This document shows positions 43,875 through 52,976 of a stretch of 64,000 bases of DNA, piece by piece; position 1 is the stretch's first letter, and every line of letters begins with the position of its first letter. The stretch is taken from positions 1,340,501-1,404,500 of the forward strand of contig JADJWV010000002.1 in NCBI GenBank assembly GCA_016716185.1, in the 5' to 3' direction. The stretch is from Saprospiraceae bacterium. Its GTDB lineage: Bacteria; Bacteroidota; Bacteroidia; Chitinophagales; Saprospiraceae. Both the position numbers and the translations under genes were made by a program. The notes under the pieces were generated by a model, which was given only the letters and a program-made list of their open reading frames with translations, ran no database searches and had not been told where the DNA came from.

Positions 43875-45802
43875 AACTCAGCATCATCATTGTTAATTAC
43901 AACGTGCGCCATTTTCTGGAGCAATGCCTGAATTCCGTTTCTAAAGCTATTTCAAAAATTCAGGCAGAAATCGTAGTTGTGGATAATGCATCCATGGATG
44001 ACTCCGTTGAAATGATTGAAAATTTATTTCCGCAGGTCAAACTTATTGCTTCAAAAAAGAATCTTGGATTTTCAAAAGCCAATAACCTGGGTGTGCAAGA
44101 AGCAAAGGGAGCGTACATCCTTATTTTAAATCCAGATACCATACTCGAAGAAGATTGCCTTGTAAAGTGTTTGGAATTTTTTGAAAACCATCCCGACGCC
44201 GGAGCGCTCGGAGTGAAGATGCTGGATGGTGCTGGACATTTCCTGCCCGAATCCAAAAGAGGATTTCCGGGTTTGTGGAATTCATTTTGTAAAATGTCGG
44301 GCTTGTACAAATTATTTCCGGATTCGAAGATTTTCAATGGCTACTATCTCGGACATTTGTCCAGCGATAACACTCAAAAGGTTGAGGTTTTGTCGGGTGC
44401 TTTCATGATGATGAAAACCGAATTGTATAAACAATTGAATGGATTTGATGAGGCGTTTTTTATGTATGGCGAGGATATCGATTTGTCATATCGGATCCAG
44501 AAAGCCGGGTACATCAATTACTATTTTCCGGAAACAACCATACTGCACTTCAAAGGAGAAAGTACGCGTAAATCCAGTTTGAATTATCTGACCTCATTTT
44601 ACAACGCGATGATCATATTTTCATCCAAGCATATCAGTGGCGGTCATAAAACCCTTTTTGTATTCTTCCTGAAAATGATGATCTGGATGAAGGCTCTGCT
44701 AAGCGCTGTTAAAGATCTCGTTTTGCAGTTGCGAGCAACCCTGGTCGATATCTTATTCCTGTGGTTGGGATTTCAATTGATACGGAATAGCTGGTCGAAG
44801 TGGTATCACGGATCTTCCGGTTACCTCGATAATACGGCAACTTTGTTCAATACAGGTCTGTTTATATTTATCTGGATACTTGCTTTTTATTATCAGGGTG
44901 TTTACGAGAAAAAATTTACATTTAAGGATCTGATCATTGCATCCATCTGGGGTTTTTTTATAAATCTGATCATGTATGCATTGCTTCCTGAAGAGTGGAG
45001 GGCATCGAGAATGCTGTTGGTGTTTTCATTTTTTTATGTGATTGCTTATTCGATTCTCAGCAGATTGATCTTTAATAAACTCGTTTTGAATCGATGGATG
45101 ATCGGTTCAGATCATACAGTTCAGGCCTTGGTGATTGGAGATGAAACTCAATTTGTTAAAGCCGAGGATATGGTCCGCCATATGAAACAACAAATAAATC
45201 TGATTCACAGGACAACGGATACCATGAATGCTTATTCGGAAGAGATGTGGAAGGATTTTTTAAGAATTCATCGGATAAAAGAAGTTATCCTTTGCGAAAA
45301 GAACATGTTGTGGAAAGAAATTTTGGGATTTATTGCCCGCTTCCGTGGCCAGATTGATTTTAAAATTCTGACTTCAACCGGTAGTGGAATTGTAGGAAGT
45401 TCTTCAAAAGACAAACCAGGAGATATTTACGCATTGGAACTCGATTATCATCTGTCGCAACGCGTATTTTTGAGACAGAAGAGATTGTTTGATGTATTGT
45501 TTTGTTTTATACAACTTTGTTTTATTTGGATCCTGCTTTTCTTATTTAAAAATAAGAAGCAGTATGTCTTCAATATTTTGAAGGTTCTTTTCAACCGACG
45601 GACCTGGGTTTCTTATCAAAGCGAAAAAGATTTGAATTTGCCTGTATTGAAACAAGGAATCCTAAGTGTTTTCAACAAGGATGCGTTTCAATATGCGGAT
45701 GAAATAGAAATTCAAATGTTGCATAATTATGCATGGAATTATACGGTTTGGATGGACCTCGATATTTGCCTCAAAGATTTTATAAATTTGGACCGGAAAT
45801 AA
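43871..45802 (+). CDS. Glycosyltransferase family 2 fused to sugar-transferase-like membrane region
   Basis: The first 270 residues form a GT2 (rhamnosyltransferase-like) domain: MKLSIIIVNYNVRHFLEQCL, VVDNASMDDSV, NPDTILEEDC and LSGAFMMMKTELY followed by FFMYGEDIDLSYRIQKAGY. The rest (about 270-643) has several membrane segments, a possible nucleotide-binding-like section (ALVIGDETQFVKAEDM, about 418-433), and a late segment RQKRLFDVLFCFIQLCFIWI that resembles the membrane entry helix of WcaJ-type phosphoglycosyltransferases, but the catalytic part that should follow is missing. It likely acts in surface polysaccharide synthesis. The GTG start overlaps recR. Confidence 0.75.
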   Translation: MKLSIIIVNYNVRHFLEQCLNSVSKAISKIQAEIVVVDNASMDDSVEMIENLFPQVKLIASKKNLGFSKANNLGVQEAKGAYILILNPDTILEEDCLVKCLEFFENHPDAGALGVKMLDGAGHFLPESKRGFPGLWNSFCKMSGLYKLFPDSKIFNGYYLGHLSSDNTQKVEVLSGAFMMMKTELYKQLNGFDEAFFMYGEDIDLSYRIQKAGYINYYFPETTILHFKGESTRKSSLNYLTSFYNAMIIFSSKHISGGHKTLFVFFLKMMIWMKALLSAVKDLVLQLRATLVDILFLWLGFQLIRNSWSKWYHGSSGYLDNTATLFNTGLFIFIWILAFYYQGVYEKKFTFKDLIIASIWGFFINLIMYALLPEEWRASRMLLVFSFFYVIAYSILSRLIFNKLVLNRWMIGSDHTVQALVIGDETQFVKAEDMVRHMKQQINLIHRTTDTMNAYSEEMWKDFLRIHRIKEVILCEKNMLWKEILGFIARFRGQIDFKILTSTGSGIVGSSSKDKPGDIYALELDYHLSQRVFLRQKRLFDVLFCFIQLCFIWILLFLFKNKKQYVFNILKVLFNRRTWVSYQSEKDLNLPVLKQGILSVFNKDAFQYADEIEIQMLHNYAWNYTVWMDLDICLKDFINLDRK

Positions 45803-45805
45803 AAA

Positions 45806-46993
45806 ATGGAACGTCGGCCGCATATCAACAAACTAAAACAACTGGCAGGATTACTTCAAGATCAGCTTGTAGATTGGAGGCGTCACCTGCACAGTTGGCC
45901 GGAATTGTCGTTTCAGGAAGAGAACACATCGGCTTTTATTCAGAAGATTTTATTGAAATACGGGATGGAATTCCAAACGGGAAAGGCACAACACGGAATA
46001 GTAGGCACATTGAAAGGAGGGCGTCAATCTGATCGGGTCATTGCATTACGTGCTGATATGGATGCATTGCCTATACAGGAAATGAACAGTTGTTCGTATG
46101 TTTCTAAAAATGAAGGAGTCATGCATGCCTGCGGTCATGATGTGCACATGACTTGGTTGCTTGGTGCTTTGGTTTTACTACAGCAAATGCAATCGCAGTG
46201 GTCGGGTGTTGTTAAATTTATTTTCCAACCCGGCGAAGAAAAATTGCCTGGAGGTGCATCTGTGATGATCAGGGAGGGTGTTTTGGACAATCCCAGGCCG
46301 CAGCTTATCATCGGGCAACATGTACAACCTGGAATGGCAACAGGAGTCATTGGAATGAAAGCGGGTCAGTTTATGGCCTCATGCGATGAATTGTATATAG
46401 ACATTATTGGCAAAGGCGGACATGCCGCTTTGGCACATTTATGTGTGGATCCAATTCTGATGGCTTCAGAAATTATACTTGCTTTGCGCAAGCTGGTCAA
46501 TGAAAATCACACGGATGAAAATCCAATTGTTTTGAGTATTGGAAAGTTCAATTCGACAGGGGGTGCCACCAATGTCATTCCCGAACAAGTAAAACTCGAA
46601 GGGACCTTCCGGTGTCTGAATGAAGAACTGCGCTATAAATTGCATACAGAGATCCGCAAGGTAGTTCAGGCGATTTGTACTGAATATGGAGGTCATGCAA
46701 AGGTTCAGATTGATTTGGGATATCCAAGCTTATTAAACGATGTACGGGCTACTCAACAATGCGCTGAACTTGCCCGCCATTTCCTGGGCGATGAACAGGT
46801 CGAGAATTTATCGACTCGAATGACTTCGGAAGATTTCGCATATTATTCAAGAGAAATACCGGCTGTATTTTACAGAACTGGAATTGGGAGGGAAGTGTCG
46901 GTTCATAATCCGCATTTTGATGTGGACGAAAAATGCCTGCCGGTCGGAGCAGCCCTTATGGCCTTTTTGGCTATGAGCGTGGAACCCGCCTGA
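45806..46993 (+). CDS. M20 family metallopeptidase/amidohydrolase
   Basis: Enzymes of this group remove acyl groups from amino acids or cleave small amides using two metals. The 395-residue protein opens with WRRHLHSWPELSFQE, has metal ligands C109 and H111 in HACGHDVHMTW, the Glu pair in QPGEEKLPGG, His in IIGQHVQPG, a dimerisation lid domain (about 180-300) and the last His in SVHNPHFD. It lies 3 bp after the glycosyltransferase gene and so may be co-transcribed with it. Substrate unknown; indole-acetyl-amino-acid hydrolase-like and hippurate hydrolase-like enzymes share these motifs. Confidence 0.9.
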   Translation: MERRPHINKLKQLAGLLQDQLVDWRRHLHSWPELSFQEENTSAFIQKILLKYGMEFQTGKAQHGIVGTLKGGRQSDRVIALRADMDALPIQEMNSCSYVSKNEGVMHACGHDVHMTWLLGALVLLQQMQSQWSGVVKFIFQPGEEKLPGGASVMIREGVLDNPRPQLIIGQHVQPGMATGVIGMKAGQFMASCDELYIDIIGKGGHAALAHLCVDPILMASEIILALRKLVNENHTDENPIVLSIGKFNSTGGATNVIPEQVKLEGTFRCLNEELRYKLHTEIRKVVQAICTEYGGHAKVQIDLGYPSLLNDVRATQQCAELARHFLGDEQVENLSTRMTSEDFAYYSREIPAVFYRTGIGREVSVHNPHFDVDEKCLPVGAALMAFLAMSVEPA

Positions 46994-47096
46994 GACCTTG
47001 AATTCCAGGCTCATAAACATTTAAATTTTATCATGTTAGGATTCGGAGCCATTCTTAGAAGTGAATTTTAACAATACATATAAAATATTTTACTAA

Positions 47097-47131
47097 TTTG
47101 TAACTAAATATCAACCAGAGTATTATTTTTG
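47097..47131 (+). promoter_or_regulatory. Promoter of the response regulator gene
   Basis: TTTG at 47097-47100 and TATTTTTG at 47124-47131 are 23 bp apart, at the upper end of the Bacteroidota spacing. The predicted leader to the ATG at 47173 is about 38 nt. Confidence 0.5.
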
Positions 47132-47172
47132 TCTTTTAAACTACAAGGTTCAAATAGAAGTCGACTAAAGGC

Positions 47173-48444
47173 ATGGCTAGAATTTTAATCGTAGATGATG
47201 AACAGGCCATACGGAGAGCATTAAAGGATATCCTTTTGCTCGAAAAGTATGAAGTAGAAGAGGCTCTGGACGGTCTGGATTGTCTGGTAAAACTCAAACA
47301 GAAGGAGTTTGATGTTATTATACTGGACATCAAAATGCCGAAAATGGACGGTATGGAAGCACTCGATAAGATCGAGCAACTGGCTCCCGATACACCCGTA
47401 GTGATGATCAGCGGACACGCAACGATCGATACCGCAGTGGAAGCGGTAAAGAAAGGAGCATTTGATTTTATTTCGAAACCTCCCGATCTCAACAGGTTGT
47501 TGATCACCATTCGCAACGCTATTGATAAATCTTCCCTGATTTCCGAAAAGAAAGTACTCCAGAAGAAAGTTTCCAAAATTAAGGTTCAGGAAATCGTTGG
47601 TGAATCCAAACACATACTTAAGGTCAGAGAAACGATAGATCTGGTTGCTCCAACCGATGCCAGAGTGCTCGTAACCGGACCCAATGGTACGGGTAAGGAA
47701 TTGGTAGCCCGTTGGATCCATGAAAAAAGCAATCGCAACAGCGGAAGCATCGTGGAAGTGAATTGTGCGGCGATTCCGTCTGAGTTGATCGAAAGTGAAT
47801 TATTTGGTCACGAAAAAGGATCTTTTACTTCAGCCATTAAGCAGCGCATTGGAAAATTTGAACTTGCCAATGGCGGGACTTTATTTCTCGATGAGGTGGG
47901 GGATATGAGCTTATCGGCACAAGCGAAAGTGCTGCGTGCATTGCAGGAAAACAGGATCACCCGTGTTGGAGGAGATAAAGAAATTCCGGTAGATGTGCGC
48001 GTTATTGCAGCAACCAACAAAGACCTCCGGGAAGAAATTGCAAGAGGCAGGTTCAGAGAAGATCTTTACCACCGTCTGGCCGTAATTATTGTCGAAGTTC
48101 CCTCGCTCAACGATCGCAAAGACGATATCCCATTGCTGGTTGATTATTTTGTCGATCTGATTTGCTACGAATATGGAATGCCGGTCAAAAAAGTTGAAGA
48201 TGCTGCAATTGAAGAACTTCAGAAATACAACTGGACGGGCAACATTCGCGAACTGAGAAATGTCGTGGAACGATTGATCATCCTCTCTAAAAATAAAATC
48301 GGGCGTAAAGAAGTATTGGATTACGTCATTCCGGCCAGTCAACGCAGCTATCGGTTCCGCGAATTGTTTGAGCAATTCGACAACCTTCAGGAACTCAACG
48401 ACTTCATCAAAAAAGAATTTCAGGCCTTTAAGACTCCTGCCTGA
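47173..48444 (+). CDS. NtrC-family response regulator lacking a DNA-binding domain
   Basis: Residues 1-120 are a receiver domain (LIVDDEQAIRRAL, phospho-acceptor D52 in ILDIKMPKMDG). Residues about 145-380 are a sigma-54-activator AAA+ domain with Walker A GPNGTGKE, the loop GSFTSA in place of GAFTGA, Walker B GGTLFLDEVGD and the R-finger region DLYHRLAV. After residue 400 family members carry a Fis-type helix-turn-helix; here the protein stops after FIKKEFQAFKTPA, at 423 residues. It may act from solution, or be a truncated allele. No kinase gene is adjacent; an NtrY-like kinase lies at 23216-26503. Confidence 0.88.
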   Translation: MARILIVDDEQAIRRALKDILLLEKYEVEEALDGLDCLVKLKQKEFDVIILDIKMPKMDGMEALDKIEQLAPDTPVVMISGHATIDTAVEAVKKGAFDFISKPPDLNRLLITIRNAIDKSSLISEKKVLQKKVSKIKVQEIVGESKHILKVRETIDLVAPTDARVLVTGPNGTGKELVARWIHEKSNRNSGSIVEVNCAAIPSELIESELFGHEKGSFTSAIKQRIGKFELANGGTLFLDEVGDMSLSAQAKVLRALQENRITRVGGDKEIPVDVRVIAATNKDLREEIARGRFREDLYHRLAVIIVEVPSLNDRKDDIPLLVDYFVDLICYEYGMPVKKVEDAAIEELQKYNWTGNIRELRNVVERLIILSKNKIGRKEVLDYVIPASQRSYRFRELFEQFDNLQELNDFIKKEFQAFKTPA

Positions 48445-48571
48445 GAAATTTAGTATCTAATCGGGATTTCATTCTTATATTGTTCTGATAGAATTTCTAT
48501 GGAGCCTTATTGTGCAAGGTTCATTTCATTTTTTCTGCTTTATATTTATACCCGACTCAATTCAGCATGTA

Positions 48572-49267
48572 ATGAAAACACAAAAACAATGGTCGCAACT
48601 CAAAGGTGAAAACAGCTGGACAATGTTTAAAGTCCTTGCAGAGTTTGTGGATGGATTTGAAACTTTAAACAGGATTGGTCCTTGTGTATCTATTTTTGGA
48701 TCTGCCCGGGTTAGAGAAAATCATCCGCATTACCAGCTTGCCAGTCAAATAGCCAAGGCGCTGGTGGAAGAAGGTTTTGGCGTGATTACAGGTGGAGGAC
48801 CGGGTATTATGGAAGCAGCCAACAAAGGTGCCTTTGAGAATAAGGGAGTTTCCGTCGGTTTGAATATTCATTTGCCATTTGAGCAATCGAACAATCTATT
48901 TATTGATTCCGATAAAAATGTTCAGCACCGTTATTTTTTTGTACGCAAAGTCATGTTTGTTAAATATTCACAGGCATTTATTGCCATGCCCGGTGGATTC
49001 GGTACGCTCGACGAACTTTTTGAAGTACTTACCTTAACCCAAACCGGTCGGATTCATAAAGTTCCTATCATTCTCGTTGGCAAAACCTTCTGGAATCCTT
49101 TAAAGGCCTGGATACAACAAACCATGCTCGAACAATTTAACTACGTGAGCGAAGAAGATCTGGGTCTGATGCCCATAGTAGATACACCTGAGGAAGTTGT
49201 AAAAGAAGTATTGAAATTCTACGAAGAGGGAGAAGGCACTTCACTGCGTCCAACGTTTGAGTTGTAG
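48572..49267 (+). CDS. LOG-family TIGR00730-type nucleotide hydrolase
   Basis: LOG-family enzymes cleave nucleoside 5'-monophosphates, in plants cytokinin ribotides, to base and ribose phosphate; they were once annotated lysine decarboxylases. I start at the ATG at 48572, giving 231 residues; the frame is open upstream to 48512, but that part resembles nothing. The Rossmann-like fold shows SIFGSARV, ITGGGPGIMEAANKG and the signature PGGFGTLDELFEVLTLTQ. The role in this bacterium is unknown. It is convergent with the next gene; the 261-bp spacer between them has no clear terminator or gene. Confidence 0.88.
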   Translation: MKTQKQWSQLKGENSWTMFKVLAEFVDGFETLNRIGPCVSIFGSARVRENHPHYQLASQIAKALVEEGFGVITGGGPGIMEAANKGAFENKGVSVGLNIHLPFEQSNNLFIDSDKNVQHRYFFVRKVMFVKYSQAFIAMPGGFGTLDELFEVLTLTQTGRIHKVPIILVGKTFWNPLKAWIQQTMLEQFNYVSEEDLGLMPIVDTPEEVVKEVLKFYEEGEGTSLRPTFEL

Positions 49268-49528
49268 GATTCTCCAGAAGTTTTGATTCAACTTCGAGTA
49301 AACATTAACTTAATAAGAACTGTAATAAAAACTTAATAAAGGATAGTTGCAGGTAACCTGAAGTTTATTGAAGGTACTGAAATCTGACATCACATCAGGA
49401 GTAATACCCGATTTAAAATATTGTTAGAAATTGGATATCAATTTCTTTGCACATTAAACTCAAACCAACGACCTGTTGTTATTTTAACTTCATATGATAA
49501 TTCTAAAACACCAAATTGGTTGATTATT

Positions 49529-52500
49529 TCACTTAAAGACCATGATGGTGTATGCATTGTCACCCAATGAATTTTTTAAATGCAGGATATAGCTTCCAGA
49601 TTGCAGATCTTCTCTTTTAACTAGTATATATTTTTCGTTACTGAACCATTTTCGCAAGAGCTTACCTTCTGTTGTGTGTAATGTGACTTGGATATTTTCA
49701 GAATTCCATTGAGAAGGAATTAAAATTTCTAAAAACTGATCGGCAGGGTTCGGAATGCTGATTAATTTATTTGTTAATCGGAATTTATACTCTGAAATAT
49801 GTGTAGATTTATCGAATTTAATTCGCGAGATATTTGTGGATATCGGTTCGTTAAAATCAAAATAAATCTCTGCTGTGTTATAAACGAATGTCCCTAATTT
49901 AACTTGCTTCTTTGGTTTTATTGAGTATAAAAAATAGCCATGCGAATTTTGTTCATCGATGTTGCTATCCGGAAGATAAATTTGATTAAACTGGATGTCA
50001 AGCATTCCGTTTTCATGAATTTTGAAAGTATTGGGATGGCTGGCTGTGATGGCGTTAAAGCTTAACCATTCCAAAGAAGTTGAAAGTTGATCTGTTATTC
50101 TAATATTCAATGCCGTATCAGACCCAGTATTTTGGAATCTGATTAAATAAGCGAAAGAGGTGTCTGCTTCAAAATACTTATCCGTTTGCTTTCCGTTTAC
50201 ATAAACCATTTTGTCATTGGGGTCGAACGAACCCACATTTCTTTCGCAGGTTATCAATGTATCTGTAATTGGATCAAAGGAATTGCATTTTTGCTGATTG
50301 ATAATAAAGTGCCGGATGCAATGCTCTTGTCCTAATTGGGCGGAACAAGAAATTTCAAATCGAAATATTAATGTTATCGAATGACCTGGTTCAATTTCTG
50401 GAATGATAAATTTAAATAAATTTCCAAGATTCGAAACAGGTGAAATGTTGACCTGAATATTTTCGAAATAATCATCAAATACAATGTTGACCTCAGTATT
50501 GAATGATGATAGCACACCAGCATTTCTAATCTCCAAATATGCAAGATTTTGGATATTGCATCTTCTCAACCTGCTGAATACCAAACTAGAATAAATATCT
50601 GCACAAAATTCACGTGGTTGTGCCAATAATTCATTATAAATCCTTGTGGAATCAGCCTTTAGTTCAAAGTTACTTGGAAAATTACACGATTTCCAAATGG
50701 GGGATTGCGAGTGAAGTTCCATGTTGTATAGACCTGATGGGAGGTTAGCCGAAAACGAGCCAGAATCGTTGACTGGTATTGTAATATTGTATTTCGCTGA
50801 CTTAAGCAATAACTGAAATCTTTGAGTTTTATCCTCCAAGGAGTCTTGTTTGCAATTGGCATTTTCATCGATCATTATTCTCCCGGAGAGCAGAGAATTT
50901 GTTGAGGTTAATTTCTCCTCGTATTTAAAAATAGGCTTAAAAGGCACTAGTGCATACAAATAATCGTTTTCTCCTCGAAATAATTTGAAACCGTCTGCAT
51001 TTATGTTCAGGTCTTTTAGTGAGATTTCTCTGATCAAATTGGAAAGTGTATTCGTGATTTTTAAAATTACTGGATCAGAACTTTTATAAGTATAAACATT
51101 ATCGTATTCGTCAATGATTGAGATAATTTCGTCGTTTGTTGTATTTAAGTTTTTACGAGTATTTCCAAAATCAGGACTATACCATAGTTTTTTAACGAGA
51201 TTTGAATCTCTTTCATACCAATAAAATATATTATTGTGAGTCAATTTTATATTTCGATCCAAACCACGTGTTTCATTTACTTTAAAAGAATGCCAGGAGA
51301 TACCATAATCTGTAGAATAATAAATGACGTCTACACCATTACTTCCATATAAAATATTTTGCGGAGATATGTAGAGTACATAGAAATCATCGAAGATAGT
51401 ATTTTCACCAAGTAGTGTGAATGTGGCAGCTCTATCGCTGGAGATGTATATTTGATTGTCTGATATGTAAATGATGTTATTGTGATTGTCTATAAAGAAG
51501 TTTGTGTTGGATAATGCCAGTGTAGGTAGTGGCTTCTCTACAATGTTTTGAAAATAAGCATTGCTGAAGAAAATAGAAGTGGATGATATCCAGGTAAAAG
51601 TACCATCCTCAAGAATTTTAAAATTAGAAAAATTAGTTGGAGGGTTTAGAGCATTCCAGCTTAAACCGTCATCATTTGAATGTAGATATGATGATAATGT
51701 TTTGCATATCATATGATTCAAATTGTACTGAAAAAAGTCCTTTACATCTAGTTGGTTAAAAGGGAATTTAATTTTTGTTAAATTGCCGGAGGGATTGGTA
51801 ATGTATAGATCTGAATCGATTAAAAATAGAATATGATCATCATTGGATTTAGTAATAATCGAATTCTTTTCGATGTCATATATAAAATTGGAATGATTTG
51901 AATATACAAGTTTCCAACTTCTGCTTTGATCTATAGAATTATAAAATTCAAGACTTCCAAATAACGATAGAAGTAACAAACTGCTATCTTGCAATTCAAA
52001 CATTTTGATAAAATTCAAGTGCTCAGGACTTGTAACAACTTGCCAATTGTTCCCAAAATCTTTTGTTGTCCTTATTTCACTTGATAGGTCATAGAGTGTG
52101 GAGTCTTTATTATGGTAAAATATACTTCTGCAACATCTTGAATCTGAAATCATTTGCAATTTACTTCCATCGTCATTAAATGCCCAAATGATATCATTCA
52201 AACCCAATGACCGAATTACTAGATTATGGTCATTTCCTAAGCAAAGAAATTTAATATTGTCTGCAAACCAAGTGTTTACCAAATCAAATGGCTGGCCGTT
52301 ACTGGAGAGGTATAATTCCCTTTGATTACCAGCATAAATTAGTTTACCATCAGGAGAGAAATCAAAATCTAAAACAACTATTCCATTTAAAATTATTTTC
52401 CATTCTTGTGTTGCGGGTTCTAATTTATAGATTCGTGATAATGTCCTTAAATAGATTATCCCATCAGGAGATTCTTTTAAAACAGAAGAAAATGCTTCCT

Positions 52501-52759
52501 GTCGGGTAATTACTAAACCATTGTTGGTGTTCTCCCAACTCACTCCTTTATCTCTGGAAAGAAGAATATCTCCTGCCAATGTAACACAATAAATGTTCGC
52601 ATTTTCTTTAGTAATGATAGCTGCGGTGATCAGAGCACCGTCTGGACCATTAAGAGGATTCCATTTTTGAGAATTTAATTGGGGAGCTAATAATATTGAA
52701 ATAAAATAAATGGAGAATTTAAAATTGCTCATAACCGCAAATTTGAACTGATGAATCAT
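49529..52759 (-). CDS. Secreted beta-propeller protein with T9SS C-terminal domain
   Basis: A 1076-residue exported protein. The signal peptide ends near LNSQK; the start may be the ATG at 52759 or, more typical for a signal peptide, the in-frame ATG at 52732. Residues about 35-620 hold many propeller-type repeats with BNR/sortilin-like pieces (SRDKGVSWENTNNG, SSDRAATFTLLG, STDYGISWHSF). Next come a short Ig/SdrD-like domain and a domain common in T9SS clients (SFDPNDK, RFQNTGSDTA, AEIYFDFN). The last 80 residues are a T9SS sorting domain (SIPNPADQFLEI, GSYILHLKN). PorU and PorV of this window would process it. Function unknown. Confidence 0.85.
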   Translation of the reverse strand: MIHQFKFAVMSNFKFSIYFISILLAPQLNSQKWNPLNGPDGALITAAIITKENANIYCVTLAGDILLSRDKGVSWENTNNGLVITRQEAFSSVLKESPDGIIYLRTLSRIYKLEPATQEWKIILNGIVVLDFDFSPDGKLIYAGNQRELYLSSNGQPFDLVNTWFADNIKFLCLGNDHNLVIRSLGLNDIIWAFNDDGSKLQMISDSRCCRSIFYHNKDSTLYDLSSEIRTTKDFGNNWQVVTSPEHLNFIKMFELQDSSLLLLSLFGSLEFYNSIDQSRSWKLVYSNHSNFIYDIEKNSIITKSNDDHILFLIDSDLYITNPSGNLTKIKFPFNQLDVKDFFQYNLNHMICKTLSSYLHSNDDGLSWNALNPPTNFSNFKILEDGTFTWISSTSIFFSNAYFQNIVEKPLPTLALSNTNFFIDNHNNIIYISDNQIYISSDRAATFTLLGENTIFDDFYVLYISPQNILYGSNGVDVIYYSTDYGISWHSFKVNETRGLDRNIKLTHNNIFYWYERDSNLVKKLWYSPDFGNTRKNLNTTNDEIISIIDEYDNVYTYKSSDPVILKITNTLSNLIREISLKDLNINADGFKLFRGENDYLYALVPFKPIFKYEEKLTSTNSLLSGRIMIDENANCKQDSLEDKTQRFQLLLKSAKYNITIPVNDSGSFSANLPSGLYNMELHSQSPIWKSCNFPSNFELKADSTRIYNELLAQPREFCADIYSSLVFSRLRRCNIQNLAYLEIRNAGVLSSFNTEVNIVFDDYFENIQVNISPVSNLGNLFKFIIPEIEPGHSITLIFRFEISCSAQLGQEHCIRHFIINQQKCNSFDPITDTLITCERNVGSFDPNDKMVYVNGKQTDKYFEADTSFAYLIRFQNTGSDTALNIRITDQLSTSLEWLSFNAITASHPNTFKIHENGMLDIQFNQIYLPDSNIDEQNSHGYFLYSIKPKKQVKLGTFVYNTAEIYFDFNEPISTNISRIKFDKSTHISEYKFRLTNKLISIPNPADQFLEILIPSQWNSENIQVTLHTTEGKLLRKWFSNEKYILVKREDLQSGSYILHLKNSLGDNAYTIMVFK

Positions 52760-52976
52760 TCAGGATTATTCATTTAGCTTAATAACCATTTTTGAACTGC
52801 AAATGCAGCAACTAATTTAGCTTGTTAAAATATATGAAATCAAATTTTAACATTTAAATTCATAAGTTTAACACTTGCAGGCAAAGTAGAAACCTGAACG
52901 GCTTTCTTATTTTTCTGTGAATTTAGGAGTGTGGGTTGCCAAATGCGCTTGATGATTAGCCCTGATGGAAAGCAGC

